From: JADJVL01 sp046331545
GTDB taxonomy: Bacteria > Acidobacteriota > Holophagae > Holophagales > Holophagaceae
Direction of reading: 5' to 3'
NCBI GenBank assembly: GCA_046331545.1
Contig: JAXLQR010000002.1
Span: forward strand, 1,178,001-1,242,000
Length of the DNA: 64,000 nt
A program made the translations under genes and the position numbers. Below the pieces are notes generated by a model. It was not told where the DNA came from. It searched no databases and saw only the letters and a program-made list of their open reading frames with translations. Below are positions 7,894 through 17,232 of this stretch, one piece after another. Position 1 is the first letter of the stretch, and each line of letters opens with the position of its first letter.

Positions 7894-8652
7894 TCAGGCC
7901 TCCCGCAGGAGGCGGCCGTGGCCCGCCACGCGGTCGTGGATGCCCGCGAGGCGGAAGGCGGCCCAGAGGCTGGCCTGGTTGGTGGAGATCACCGGCTTGC
8001 CCAGCTCGGCCTCGAGCCCCTCGAGCACCTCCAGGGCGCTCCAGCCCGCGTTGCTGATGAAGACCGCGTCGGCCTCCGGGACATCCACCGCGCGGGCGAG
8101 GTCCGCCATGGTCGCGGCGGGCACGTCCAGCAGCTCTCCCACGTCCAGGATGCCGAGGCCCCGGAAGGCGGGGACCTCGACGCCATGGGCCTCGAGGAAG
8201 GCCTTCTCGATGAGGTTGATCTCGTCGAGGTAGGGCGTGGCGAGGCAGACCCGCGACACCCCCAGGGCCCGGAAGGCCTCGATCATGGCGGTGGAGGCGG
8301 TCGTGGCCCGCAGGCCGGTGGCCTCCTGGATGCGCGCGATGAGCTCCTGGTCGTAGCCGGGCCCCTTGATGAAGCTGCCGCTGCTGGTGTTCCAGAGGGC
8401 CACGTCGGCCCGGGGCAGGAGGAGTCGCCGCGCGGCCTCCACCACCCCCTCGCCGACGTTCGTGAGCTGCTCGACCGAGTCCTCGGTGATGGGCTTCGGC
8501 ACCGCCGCGAGCACCATCGCCACACCCTCGGGGGCGATGCGGTGGAAGTCGGCGGTGACGGCCATGCCCACCGCCGGGGTGATGACGCCGATGCGGGCGC
8601 GCCAGCCCAGGCGCTCGCGGATCCGGGGGGGAAAGGTCGGCGGCGCGCTCAT
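7894..8652 (-). CDS. Asp/Glu racemase-superfamily protein (maleate isomerase/arylmalonate decarboxylase-like) lacking active-site cysteines
   Basis: A 252-residue protein with the overall pattern of maleate cis-trans isomerases and arylmalonate decarboxylases: RIGVITPAVGM near the N-terminus, ALWNTSSGSFIKG at 86-97, VCLATPYLDEINLIEKAF at about 135, and VFISNAGWSALEVLEGLEAELGKPVISTN at 197 onward. At both places where the family carries catalytic cysteines the sequence has other residues (N88-T-S-S and S200-N-A). The only cysteine is C136. It may be a non-isomerising member or use different chemistry. Its start overlaps the SDR stop by four bases, and the A-T-TE gene follows after 35 bases. 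Confidence 0.75.
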   Translation of the reverse strand: MSAPPTFPPRIRERLGWRARIGVITPAVGMAVTADFHRIAPEGVAMVLAAVPKPITEDSVEQLTNVGEGVVEAARRLLLPRADVALWNTSSGSFIKGPGYDQELIARIQEATGLRATTASTAMIEAFRALGVSRVCLATPYLDEINLIEKAFLEAHGVEVPAFRGLGILDVGELLDVPAATMADLARAVDVPEADAVFISNAGWSALEVLEGLEAELGKPVISTNQASLWAAFRLAGIHDRVAGHGRLLREA

Positions 8653-9473
8653 GCCAGGTCGAAGCCTCCCGTCACGTCCACCGCCATCCCGGTGAGGAAC
8701 TCCGCCTCGCGGCTGGCCAGGAAGGCCGCCACCGCCGCCACGTCGGAGGGCAGGCCCACCCGGCCCAGGGGCGTGCGGCCCGCCCGGTCCGCCAGGATCC
8801 TGCCCCGGGCCTGGGCCGGGCTTTCCCCGGGGGCCGCCGCGCCCTCCGCCACGCGGTCGAAGCGCTCGGTGTCCACGGGCCCGGGGCAGAGGGCGTTCAC
8901 GGTGATGCGGTGGGCGGCCAGCTCCAGGGCGAGCGCCTCCGTGAACCCGAGGAGGGCGAACTTCGAGGCGCAGTAGGCCGCGTAGTTCGCGCGGCCCCGC
9001 TTCCCCAGGCAGGAGGAGAGGTTGAGGATGCGGCCCCCTCCGCCCCGCGCGATCATGTGCCGGGCCGCCGCCCGGGCGCAGAGGAAGGCGCCCCGCACGT
9101 TCACCCGCAGGACCGCGTCGAAGGCCTCGGGCTCCACGTCCACCACCGGCGCGCGGTCCGCGCCGGGCGGCGCGGCGGCGTTGTTGACCAGGATGTCCAC
9201 GCGCCCGAAGGTCTCCAGCGCCGCCTCGAGGACGCGGGAAGCCGCGTCGGGGTCGCCCACGTCCCCGGGCACCGCCAGGGCCCGGCGCCCCAGGGCGCGG
9301 GCCTCCGCCGCAACCGCCTCCGCGTCCGGCCCCGACCCCTGCGCTCCCGGCGGCAGGTCCACCGCCACCACGTCCGCCCCTTCGGCCGCGAGGCGGAGCA
9401 GGATGGCCCGGCCGATGCCGCGAGGTCCACCGGCCCCGGTCACCACGGCCACCTGTCCCCTGAGATCGTACAT
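8649..9473 (-). CDS. SDR family oxidoreductase (FabG-like)
   Basis: A 274-residue short-chain dehydrogenase starting MYDLRGQVAVVTGAGGPRGIG, which contains the TGxxxGxG cofactor motif. It also has DILVNNAAAP, the catalytic serine in ILNLSSCLGKRG, the YCASK pair (Tyr and Lys) and LCPGPVDTERF. The ATG at 9473 is preferred over upstream alternatives because the preceding residues are Arg/Pro-rich and the cofactor strand begins right after it. It probably reduces a keto group with NAD(P)H. It is the first gene of the overlapping SDR / racemase-like / A-T-TE series. Confidence 0.88.
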   Translation of the reverse strand: MYDLRGQVAVVTGAGGPRGIGRAILLRLAAEGADVVAVDLPPGAQGSGPDAEAVAAEARALGRRALAVPGDVGDPDAASRVLEAALETFGRVDILVNNAAAPPGADRAPVVDVEPEAFDAVLRVNVRGAFLCARAAARHMIARGGGGRILNLSSCLGKRGRANYAAYCASKFALLGFTEALALELAAHRITVNALCPGPVDTERFDRVAEGAAAPGESPAQARGRILADRAGRTPLGRVGLPSDVAAVAAFLASREAEFLTGMAVDVTGGFDLA

Positions 9474-9567
9474 GCCCGGCTCCCCGCGGGGCGCGGGACG
9501 AGGCCGGGCCCTGGAGACCACTATCCCGGGCGGCCCCGCCCGGGGCAATGCCGCCCGTCCCCTCGCC

Positions 9568-10170
9568 TCAGGCCTTCCAGCCCAGGACGTAGCGGTGCCG
9601 GACGCTTCCCGGGGGCGGAGGCAGGTGGACGACCGCGGCCTCCTCCGCCCCGGCCAGCTCGAGGGCGCGGCGCATCCAGGCCGGGATGGCCGTGGCGGAC
9701 CAGCCCGGGTACAGTCCCGTGGCCCAGATGCTGAGGGCGCCGGATCCCGGCTCGACGGACTCCAGCCGGATGACGCCGCCGCGGTGGTAGAAGCGGAAGA
9801 GCGTGGGCCCCTGCCTCACCAGGGTCTCGGGGGAGAGCAGCTTCAGGAGCCAGGGGTGCGCCACGGTGAGGTGCTCCTCGGCCGTGAGGGCCGCCCGGAG
9901 GCCCAGGTCGTCGGCGGGGGTCCGCGTCGCGTAGGCCTCGGTGAGCTCGTTGACGAGGCCGGCCTCCACCCACTGGAAGACCCCCAGGGGCGGGGAGAAG
10001 ACCGCGCGGCAGGCGGGGGAGACCCCGGCGAGGACGGACGCCCAGGCTTCCGGGCCCTGGGCCAGGGCGCGCCGCTGGAGCCCCCGGGTGAAGGAGGCCC
10101 GGACGTGGGTGATGGCGGTCTCCGGAGGGCCGGGCTCCTCCAGGCCGTGGAAGGGATCGGGCAGGTCCAC
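9568..10170 (-). CDS. Protein of unknown function, paralogue of 23710-24306
   Basis: A 200-residue soluble protein. It shares with the protein at 23710-24306 the same order of features: an N-terminal ITHVRASFTRGL-type helix, a central L-GPTLFRFYHRGG block (TPTLFRLNYRGG in the paralogue), LSIWATGLYPGW-type strand, P-WMRRALELAGA and a C-terminal RHRYVLGWKA (RHRYELRWREA in the paralogue). The closing pattern recalls families in Myxococcus and Acidobacteriota of unknown role. No catalytic motif is evident. It runs in the same direction as the DinB gene, which ends 12 bases upstream. Confidence 0.7.
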   Translation of the reverse strand: MDLPDPFHGLEEPGPPETAITHVRASFTRGLQRRALAQGPEAWASVLAGVSPACRAVFSPPLGVFQWVEAGLVNELTEAYATRTPADDLGLRAALTAEEHLTVAHPWLLKLLSPETLVRQGPTLFRFYHRGGVIRLESVEPGSGALSIWATGLYPGWSATAIPAWMRRALELAGAEEAAVVHLPPPPGSVRHRYVLGWKA

Positions 10171-10182
10171 CGGGGAAGGCTA

Positions 10183-10737
10183 TCAGCCTCCGTCCCGGTG
10201 TCCGGCCCCGCCGAGGTCCCAGGCGCGGCGGATCCGCGCCAGCTGCCCCTCGAGGTGGTGCCGGCTGTGGATCTCGGCGAAGTGGAACCACTGGGCGGCG
10301 GTGAGCCACCCGAGCGCCACGTGCTCCACCCGGCGCGCGCCGGGATCCGCCGCCACCCGGCGGGCCGCGCCGCGGGCCCGGGCCCGCAGGGCGTCGAGGG
10401 CGCGGGCGGCCTCCCGCCGGGACAGGGGCCGGGGCCGGAGGCTCTCGGGGAAGTCCCGGCGATGCCGGAAGATCCCCGCCAGCCAGGGGGCGCTCAGGAG
10501 GCACCAGCCCATGAAGCTCCGCCGGCCCCCCCGCCCCGCCCCGCCCCCCAGGCACTCCTCCAGCTTCGCGAAGCTGTAGAGGCGCGCGATGCGGTCCACG
10601 TGGTCGTAGACCTCCGCCGGGGACCAGGCCCCCGGCTCCGGGTGCCAGCCCCACATTCCGTCGGGGATCTCTTCCAGGCGCGCCCGGAGGGCGTCCAGGG
10701 TCCGCTCGTGGCGGTCCAGGATCTCCGGCACGGTCAT
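10183..10737 (-). CDS. DinB family protein
   Basis: A 184-residue four-helix-bundle protein. GAWSPAEVYDHVDRIARLYSF carries the first metal-binding histidine and the C-terminal FAEIHSRHHLEGQLARI carries the paired histidines of the DinB/DfsA metal site. Members are thiol-dependent transferases or unknown hydrolases; the exact reaction cannot be inferred. It lies between the ArsR gene and the unknown-function gene on the same strand. Confidence 0.8.
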   Translation of the reverse strand: MTVPEILDRHERTLDALRARLEEIPDGMWGWHPEPGAWSPAEVYDHVDRIARLYSFAKLEECLGGGAGRGGRRSFMGWCLLSAPWLAGIFRHRRDFPESLRPRPLSRREAARALDALRARARGAARRVAADPGARRVEHVALGWLTAAQWFHFAEIHSRHHLEGQLARIRRAWDLGGAGHRDGG

Positions 10738-10790
10738 GGGTCCTCCAGTCCACGAACCCCTACGGTCCGCCCCGCCGGGAGGATGAGGGC

Positions 10791-11123
10791 TCAGCGCCGC
10801 CGGAGCAGCTTCACCTCGGCCTGGGCGGCGCGCTCCAGCCCGCCGCAGACGACGTCGCAGAGGTCGAAGACCCCTGGGTCGGCGATGGCGTAGAAGACCG
10901 ACGTCCCCTCCGGGCGGCGCCGGATCACGCCCGCCTGGCAGAGCTGCTTGAGGTGCTTGCTCGCGTTGGGGATGCTGGTGCCGAGGCGGTCGGCCAGCTC
11001 GCCGACGCTGGACTCCCCGGCGCGCATGGCCTGCAGCAGGCCCAGGCGCAGGGGGTCGCCCAGGAGGCGGAAGCGCTCGGCCACGCGGTCCAGGAGTTCG
11101 GGGGGGAGGGAAGTCTTGCCCAT
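10791..11123 (-). CDS. ArsR/SmtB family repressor
   Basis: A 110-residue winged-helix protein: RFRLLGDPLRLGLLQAM at about 17-33, the recognition helix region GELADRLGTSIPNASKHLKQL at about 41-61, and the wing IRRRPEGTSVFYAI. The paired cysteine area FDLCDVVCGGL near the C-terminus could bind metal or react with oxidants, but the classic CxCxxC alpha-3 site is absent. It is divergent from the TolC/RND operon across a 78-bp AT-rich gap and is the obvious local regulator of that operon. Confidence 0.88.
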   Translation of the reverse strand: MGKTSLPPELLDRVAERFRLLGDPLRLGLLQAMRAGESSVGELADRLGTSIPNASKHLKQLCQAGVIRRRPEGTSVFYAIADPGVFDLCDVVCGGLERAAQAEVKLLRRR

Positions 11124-11201
11124 GGGTCCATTGTGGGTAGAATTTTCATGTTTGCAAATTTTCTTTTTTGGTTAATCTTTTATGTGTCGCCTGGAGCGCC
11201 C
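11124..11201. promoter_or_regulatory. AT-rich divergent control region between arsR and the efflux operon
   Basis: This 78-bp gap is strikingly AT-rich for the genome, with runs such as AATTTTCATGTTTGCAAATTTTC and TTTTTTGGTTAATC, and serves both the ArsR gene (leftward) and the TolC gene (rightward). A TTGCAA at 11152-11157 could be a -35 box; the -10 is unclear. CTGGAG about five bases before the TolC ATG is a plausible ribosome site. The ArsR operator is expected here. Confidence 0.5.
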
Positions 11202-12494
11202 ATGTCCCGCGCCGTCCTCCTCCCCCTGGTCCTCGCCCTCCCGGCGCAGGCCCAGAGCCCGTCACCGGCCCCGGGGCCCCTGGCCCTGCCGGACGCCATC
11301 CGCGCCGCCTGGACCTCCCAGCCCGGCCTCCTGGCGGGCCAGGCCCTGGCGGACCGCGCCCGGCTGGAGGCCGAGGCGGCCTCGGCCCTGCGCGGGCCGT
11401 CCCTCACCGCCCAGGCGGGCTGGACCCGCACGGACGAGCCCATGCAGGCCTTCGGGCTGAAGCTCGACCAGGCCCGCATCCAGGCCGCGGACTTCGACCC
11501 CGCGCGCCTCAACCGCCCCGATGCCGTGGCGGGCCTGGGCGGGGCCGTCAGCCTGCAGCAGCCGCTCTCCGCGGGGGGCCGCCTCGACGCGGCCCGCCGC
11601 GCCGGCGAGGCCCTGGCCGGCGCGGAGGCCCCGCCGAACTTCCGGCGCCGACGGCGCAGGTGGCCTTCGCGTGGTGCAGGCCTGCTTCGGCGCCGAGGCG
11701 GCGGAGGGCGGCGTGGCGCACGCCGAGGCCCGCCGCAGCGCCAGGCCCCTGGAGGCCTTCGTGGCCGCCCGGTGGGCCGGGGCCTGATGCTCCGGGTCGA
11801 ACTGGCCCGGGTGAAGGCCTGGCGCGCCCAGACCGAGCCGCCTGGCCGAGGCCCGCCGCCGGGCGCGCAGCACCCGCTCGGCCCTGGCCCTGCTCACGGG
11901 CCTTCCCGCGGACAGCGCCCTCGCCACGCCCCTCGACGCTGCAGCCGCCGCCCATGGAAAACCGCGCCCGGGCGGCCGGGAGGACCTGGAGGCTGCGAAG
12001 CTGGACGCCGAGGCCGCCGAAGGGCACCCGCGCCGCCGCCGGCGCCTCCGGCGAGGTGGGCCTCACCCTACGGCCTCGCCGGAAGCGCCTCGCGGGGGCG
12101 GGCGGCGCCTGGACCACCGCCGCGCTGGGGGCGAAGTGGACCTTCTTTCTTCATGAAGGCAAGCGCATCCAGGCTGCCCGCGCCGCCGGCGTGCCGCCGA
12201 GCTGAACGCGCGTGCAGCAGGCCCCGCCAGGCAGTCCGGGAGGTGGACGAGGAACCGCGGCGCGCGTCGAGCGCGGGGTCGCCTCCAGAGCTGCCCAGGA
12301 GGCCCTCGGCCTCCGAGGAGGCCGCCCTGCGCCCGGGCCCGCCTGGGAAGGGCTGCTGCCCCTCGCAGCCTCCTGGACGCAGAGCCCTTCAAGGGCGCCC
12401 GGGCCCTCCGCCTCGCGCCGCCCTGCTGGAGCTGCGCACCGCCCGCGCGGCCCTGGATCTCACTTCGGGTTCCCATCGGGGAGTCTCCGAATGA
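11202..12494 (+). pseudogene. TolC-family outer-membrane efflux protein, frameshifted
   Basis: The first ~145 residues are intact: signal peptide MSRAVLLPLVLALPAQAQS, then LALPDAIRAAWTSQPGLLAGQALADRA, QAGWTRTDEPMQAFGLKLDQ and VSLQQPLSAGGRLDAARRAGEAL, typical of TolC/CusC-type channels. From about 11640 the coherent reading jumps repeatedly between frames (for example VVQACFGAEAAEGG in one frame, RVELARVKAW in another, ALALLTGLPADSALATPLDAA in a third). The total length (431 codon equivalents) equals a normal TolC gene, and the TGA overlaps the adaptor ATG, so only small indels separate it from an intact gene. Confidence 0.75.
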
Positions 12495-13525
12495 ACCCCA
12501 CCGCTCCGCCCTCGCCCACCGCGCCCTCGTCGCGGTCCTCCTCGCCTGCGGCACGAAAACACGGGCTGCGCGCCCTGCCCTGCCCACCCGCCTCGGTGCG
12601 CCTCGTGGCCGCCGCGCGGCGCTCCCGCGTCCGGCGCCGGCTGGGTCGCCGCCCTTTCCTCCAGCGCCCGACCCAAGCCCGTCACCTCGCTGCCTCGCGA
12701 GACCGTGAAGCGATGCTCGTCGCCGAGGGCAGCGCCGTGATCCGCGGGCCAGCTCCTCCTCGAGCTCGGGCCGAGACCTGCGCGACCAGCTCAAGGCCGC
12801 CCAGACCGCCAGGGCGCGCCGCCCACCATCGCCATCCAGGCCCTGCAGGGCATGGGCGCCGCCATTCCCAGCGAACTGGGCAGGCCGCCACCGCTTCGGC
12901 CGCGGCCAGGGCGCGGTAGCCCTCCGTCCAGGGCAGCTCGCCTTCGCCGAGATCCGCGCGCCCTTCCTTCGGCCACCGTGCAGCGCCAGGACGTCCGGCC
13001 GGCGCCTTCGCGGGCCGGGCAGCCCCTGCTGACCTCGAAGGCCGCGGCGCCTGGAGCTCACCGCCAACCTATCCGGAGGCGAGGCCGCCGCCGCCCTGCC
13101 GTGACCACGGGGCGGCGCCGAGCCGAGGGCGCGTGGGCCAGGCTGTCATCACCGCCCTCGCCCCCGGCGGCGACGCCCTCACCCACCGCCAGGCCCTGCG
13201 GGCCCGCGTGGTCCAGCCTTCGGACCTGCGCAGCGGCGCCTTCGCCCGCATCCAGGTGCCCGGCGCGGCCGGCGTCGCCCCGGCGGCGGTGAAGGTTCCC
13301 CTCTCCGCCCTGGTGCGCCGTGGCGAGCTGAGCGGCGTCTTCGTCGAGGAAGGCGGCAAGGCCGCCCTGCGCTGGCTCAGCCTCGGGGAGCGCGACGGCG
13401 ACCGCGTGGAAGTCCGCGCGGGGCTCTCGCCCACCGACCGCGTCATCGCCGACCCGACGAACCTCCAGGACGGCCAGCCCGTGAAGGTCGTGGACGCCGG
13501 CGAGGAGGCCCGCCATGGCCGCTGA
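12491..13525 (+). pseudogene. RND efflux periplasmic adaptor (HlyD/CusB-type), frameshifted at the 5' part
   Basis: Starts at the ATG overlapping the TolC stop. One missing base after the third codon shifts the frame; the shifted reading gives HRSALAHRALVAVLLACGTKT, a lipoprotein-type signal. Further shifts occur to about 13130. From there to the stop the protein is intact: RVITALAPGG-like region, ALRARVVQPSDLRSGAFARIQVPG, VPLSALVRRGELSGVFVEEGGKAALRWLSLG and DRVIADPTNLQDGQPVKV, the beta-barrel and membrane-proximal domains of adaptors. It links the inner-membrane pump to TolC. Confidence 0.75.
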
Positions 13526-16500
13526 GCCCCGTGAGCCGGGCCTGGGCCTCGCCGGCCGCCTCGCCCGCACCTTCCTGCGCAGCCGGCTGACGCCCCTCCT
13601 CGTCTTCGCCAGCCTCCACCCCAGGCCTGCTCGCCGATACGGCCCTCGCACCCCCGGGCGGGGCAACGCGCAGATCGTCGTGCCCGCGGGCGGACGTCTA
13701 CGTGCCCCTGCCCGGCGCGTCGCCCGCCGAGGTCGAGGCCCAGGTCACCACGCCCCTCGAGAAGCGCCTGTGGGGCATCCCCGGCGTGGAGTACCTCTAC
13801 AGCGCCTCCCGGCCAGGGCTCGCCCTGCTCACCGTGCGATTCAAGGTCAACGAGCCCCAGGAGCCCAGCCTGGTGAAGGTGCACCAGGAGCTCCAGGCCG
13901 CCGCGTCCCGGCTGCCCAGCGGCGCGATGAAGCCCGTGGCGAAGCTCCTCACCATCGACGACGTGCCCTTCCTGGCCCTGACGCTCCACGGCAGGGACCA
14001 GGATCCCGCGCAGCTGCGGGCCCTGGGCGAGACCCTCGGCCGGGAGCTCTCCACCATCCCCGACACCGCCCAGGCCAAGGTCACCGGCGGCGCCCGGCGC
14101 CAGGTGCGCATCGCGCCGGATCCCGAAAAACTCCGTTCCTTCGGCCTCTCCCTGGGCGAGCTGATGCCCGCCCTGCAGAGCGCCGAGGCCCAGCTCCCCG
14201 CGGGCGCGCTGGTGGCGGGCAACCGCCGCACCGCGGTGGAGGCCAGCGGCTTCGTGCTGGAGGCCGCCGAGCTGAAGCGCCTGGTGGTGGCCGTGCGCAA
14301 CGGCCGGCCCCTCTACCTGGGCGACGTGGCCACCGTGAGCGACGGTCCCGAGCCCGAGCCCGCCTACGTCCTCCACGGCGAGCAGGGTTCCTTCGAGCCC
14401 GCGGTCACCCTCTCCCTCGCCAAGCGCAAGGGCGCCAACGCCACCACCCTCGCCGAGACGGCGCTGGCCAAGGTGGAGGCCCTGCGCGGCGGCCTCCTGC
14501 CCCGGGGCCTGGCGGTGGAGGTCACCCGCAACTACGGCGAGACCGCCGGCGAGAAGAGCAACGAGCTCATCGAGCACCTCCTCATCGCGACGCTGTCCGT
14601 CATCGCCCTCATCGGCCTGGCCATGGGCTGGCGCAGCGCGGTGGTGGTGGGCGTCGCCGTGCCGGTGACCCTGGCCCTCACCCTGCTGCTCACCTACCTC
14701 CTCGGCTACACCCTGAACCGGGTGACCCTCTTCGCGCTGATCTTCTCCATCGGCATCCTGGTGGACGACGCCATCGTGGTGGTGGAGAACATCCACCGGC
14801 ACCTGCACCTGCCGGGACCGCGGAAGCCCTTCGCGAAGCTGGTGGTGGAGGCCGTGGACGAGGTGGGCAACCCGACGATCCTCGCCACCTTCGCGGTGAT
14901 CGCCGCCATCTGCCCTTGGCCTTCGTGCGCGGCCTCATGGGCCCCTACATCACGGCCCATCCCCGTGGGAGCGAGCCTGGCCATGCTCTTCCAGCCTGGC
15001 CATCGCAGCATGTCGGCCCTGGGCGGCCCGCCTCGTCTTCCCGCAAGGGGGCCGAGCTCCCCGAGACCGACGCCTCCGGGCTGCACCCCGCCGGCGAGGA
15101 CACCGTGGTCCCCGCCGGGGCCGACCCGCACGAGGCCGAAGTGCCCCGAGCACCTGGAGCACCCGGGTCTACCGCCGCGTGATGCGCGCCCTGCTCTCAA
15201 CGGAAGATCCGCCTGGGCGCCTTCGCTGGCCGTGCTCGTGCTGCTCGGCAGACCATGGCCCTGGTGGCGATGGGCGCGGTCAGGTCGAGATGCTGCCCTT
15301 CGGCAACGATCCGAGTTCATGGTGCAGATGGACCTCCCCGAGGGCACCCAGGAAATTGGCCTGGCCCTGGGCCAGAAAGCTCCGCGGCGCCTGATGGAGG
15401 AGCCGGTGGTGAGACGTGCAAATCTACGGAGGAGGCGGCGCCTTCACCTTCGTCGGCATGGTGCGCCACGCCTTCCTGCGGGAGGACGCGTCCATGGCCG
15501 ACCTCCAGGTGAGCCTGGTGCACCGGCAAGGACCGCAGGAGCGAAACCACGCCATCGCCACGCTTGCCTGCGCCCGGCGCTGGAGAAGCTGGTGGAGGGC
15601 ACCCAGGCCCGCCTGAAGCTGGTGGAGATCCTGCGGGGCCGCCGGTGCTGAACACGCTGGTGGCGGAGGTCTACCGGCCTCCCCGAGGCCCGCGAAGCCG
15701 CCGCGGAGCAGGTGCTCGCCGCCTTCCGCGGCGTGAAGGCGTGGTGGACGTGGACGCTCCCTGAATCCCGCGGCCCCAAGCTGCGCCTGCGCCTGGACCG
15801 AGAAGGCCGCCCTCCACGGCGTGGCCCCCGCCAGCGTGGTGCAGACCCTGTCCGCGGGCGAAGGCATGACCCTCGGCACCTTCCACGTGGACCAGGGCGC
15901 CGCGGGTGCCGGGTCATCGCTCCGCCCGCAGCGCGCGCGGCTGCCCCAACTCCTCGAGCTCACCGTACCTGGCGGCGCGGCGCGGTGCCCTATCCGAACT
16001 GGTCACCGGACGAGGGCTCCGAAGCGCCGGTGATCCACCACAAGAACCTCATGCCCGTGGCCTATGTCTTCGGCGATCTGGCCGGCGCCATCGAGAGCCC
16101 CGTCTACGCCCTCTCGGCGCTGAACCGGAAGCTCGACGCGCTGCGGAATCCCGACGGCACCGTCGTGCCGCGCCTGGGCCTCTCGCATCCGGGGAACACG
16201 GAGCAGCTCGCCCTGAAGTGGGACGGTGAATGGCACATCACGCTCGAAGTCTTCCGCGACCTGGGCCTGGCCTTCGCCGCGGTGCTGATCCTCATCTACG
16301 TGCTGGTGGTGGGCTGGTTCGAGAGCTTCACGGTGCCCCTCGTCATCCTGGTGCCGATCCCGCTCTCGCTCATCGGCATCCTGCCGGCCCACCTGCTGCT
16401 GGGCTCCTTCTTCACCGCCACCAGCATGATCGGCTTCATCGCCGGCGCCGGCATCATCGTGCGCAACAGCATCATCCTGGTGGACTTCATCGAATTGAAA

Positions 16501-16776
16501 TTGAAGGAGGGCATGGTCCTGGAGGCCGCGGTCGAGGAGGCCGGCGTGGTGCGCTTCCGCCCCATGCTCCTCACCGCCGCCGCCGTGCTGGTGGGCTCCT
16601 CCGTCATGCTCGCCGACCCCATCTTCCAGGGCCTCGCCGTCAGCCTCATGGCGGGCGAAGTGGCCGCCACCCTGCTCTCCCGCCTCGCCGTCCCCGTCCT
16701 CTACTTCCTCCTCGCGCGCCGACGAAGGGCGGCCGAGCTCCAGCGCGCGGGCCTCTCCACCGGGGCCAACCCCTGA
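13515..16776 (+). pseudogene. RND efflux pump, inner-membrane permease, frameshifted in patches
   Basis: Total length equals about 1087 codons, normal for an RND pump. Intact tracts are about 13700-14910 (VYVPLPGASPAEVEAQVTTPLEKRL, ALIFSIGILVDDAIVVVENIHRH) and about 16020-16776 (VLILIYVLVVGWFESFTVPLVI, FIAGAGIIVRNSIILVDFIELKLKEG). Between 14910 and 16010 the reading changes frame every few dozen bases, yet one-base corrections restore pump sequence such as LPLAFVRGLMGPYI-RPIPVGASLAMLF and FTFVGMVRHAFLREDASMADLQVSLVHR. The substrate is unknown; ArsR control suggests metal or toxic-compound export. The indel pattern suggests sequence error at least as much as gene decay. Confidence 0.8.
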
Positions 16777-16797
16777 CCCCCCTTCGCGGAGCGAACC

Positions 16798-17004
16798 ATG
16801 ACCATTGACCGCTACGTCCACATCTTCGCCGGCGCCATGATCCTCGCCAGCCTCGCCCTCACGAAGTGGGTGAGCCCCCACTTCGTCTGGCTCACGGTCT
16901 TCGTGGGCGCCAACCTCTTCCAGAGCGGCATCACGAACTGGTGCCTCCTGAGCCGCATCCTGAAGCGCGCCGGCGTGCCCGAGGGCCCGGGCTGCGGGAT
17001 CTGA
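16798..17004 (+). CDS. DUF2892 (YgaP-like transmembrane) protein
   Basis: A 68-residue protein with two hydrophobic helices (YVHIFAGAMILASLAL and FVWLTVFVGANLFQSG) and the terminal pattern TNWCLLSRILKRAGV, the YgaP-like transmembrane domain usually attached to or encoded near rhodanese and efflux genes. It follows the RND gene by 21 bases and is probably the fourth gene of the operon. The C-terminal GCGI adds a second cysteine. Function is unknown. Confidence 0.8.
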   Translation: MTIDRYVHIFAGAMILASLALTKWVSPHFVWLTVFVGANLFQSGITNWCLLSRILKRAGVPEGPGCGI

Positions 17005-17012
17005 GGCCCGCC

Positions 17013-17192
17013 GTGCCGGCCCTCCTCAAGTCCCTCCTCGCCATCGCCGCCGGCGCCGGCCTCGGCCTCCTCTACTGGAAGGTCGTCGGCTGCCGCACCG
17101 GGGCCTGCCCCCTCACCGCCACGCCCTGGCGGGCGGGCCTCTACGGGGCCTTCATGGGCCTGGTGTGGGCCCTCACCCTGCGCAAGCCGTAG
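17013..17192 (+). CDS. Small membrane protein with CxxGxCP motif (DUF6132-like)
   Basis: A 59-residue protein from a GTG at 17013, eight bases after the preceding stop. A first helix (LLKSLLAIAAGAGLGLLYW), the motif VGCRTGACPLTATPW, and a second helix (GLYGAFMGLVWAL) match the DUF6132 type found beside YgaP-like and RND genes. The two cysteines could bind metal or take part in sulfur transfer. Assigned by pattern and neighbourhood. Confidence 0.65.
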   Translation: MPALLKSLLAIAAGAGLGLLYWKVVGCRTGACPLTATPWRAGLYGAFMGLVWALTLRKP

Positions 17193-17232
17193 GATAGGCA
17201 TCCGGGGCCCCGCCCCGGAACCTGGAGTTCGC

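Noticed and set aside
12063..13067. Minus-strand frame inside the disrupted efflux operon
   Set aside because: Arg/Gly/Ala-rich and without motifs; plus-strand fragments show clear adaptor and channel sequence.
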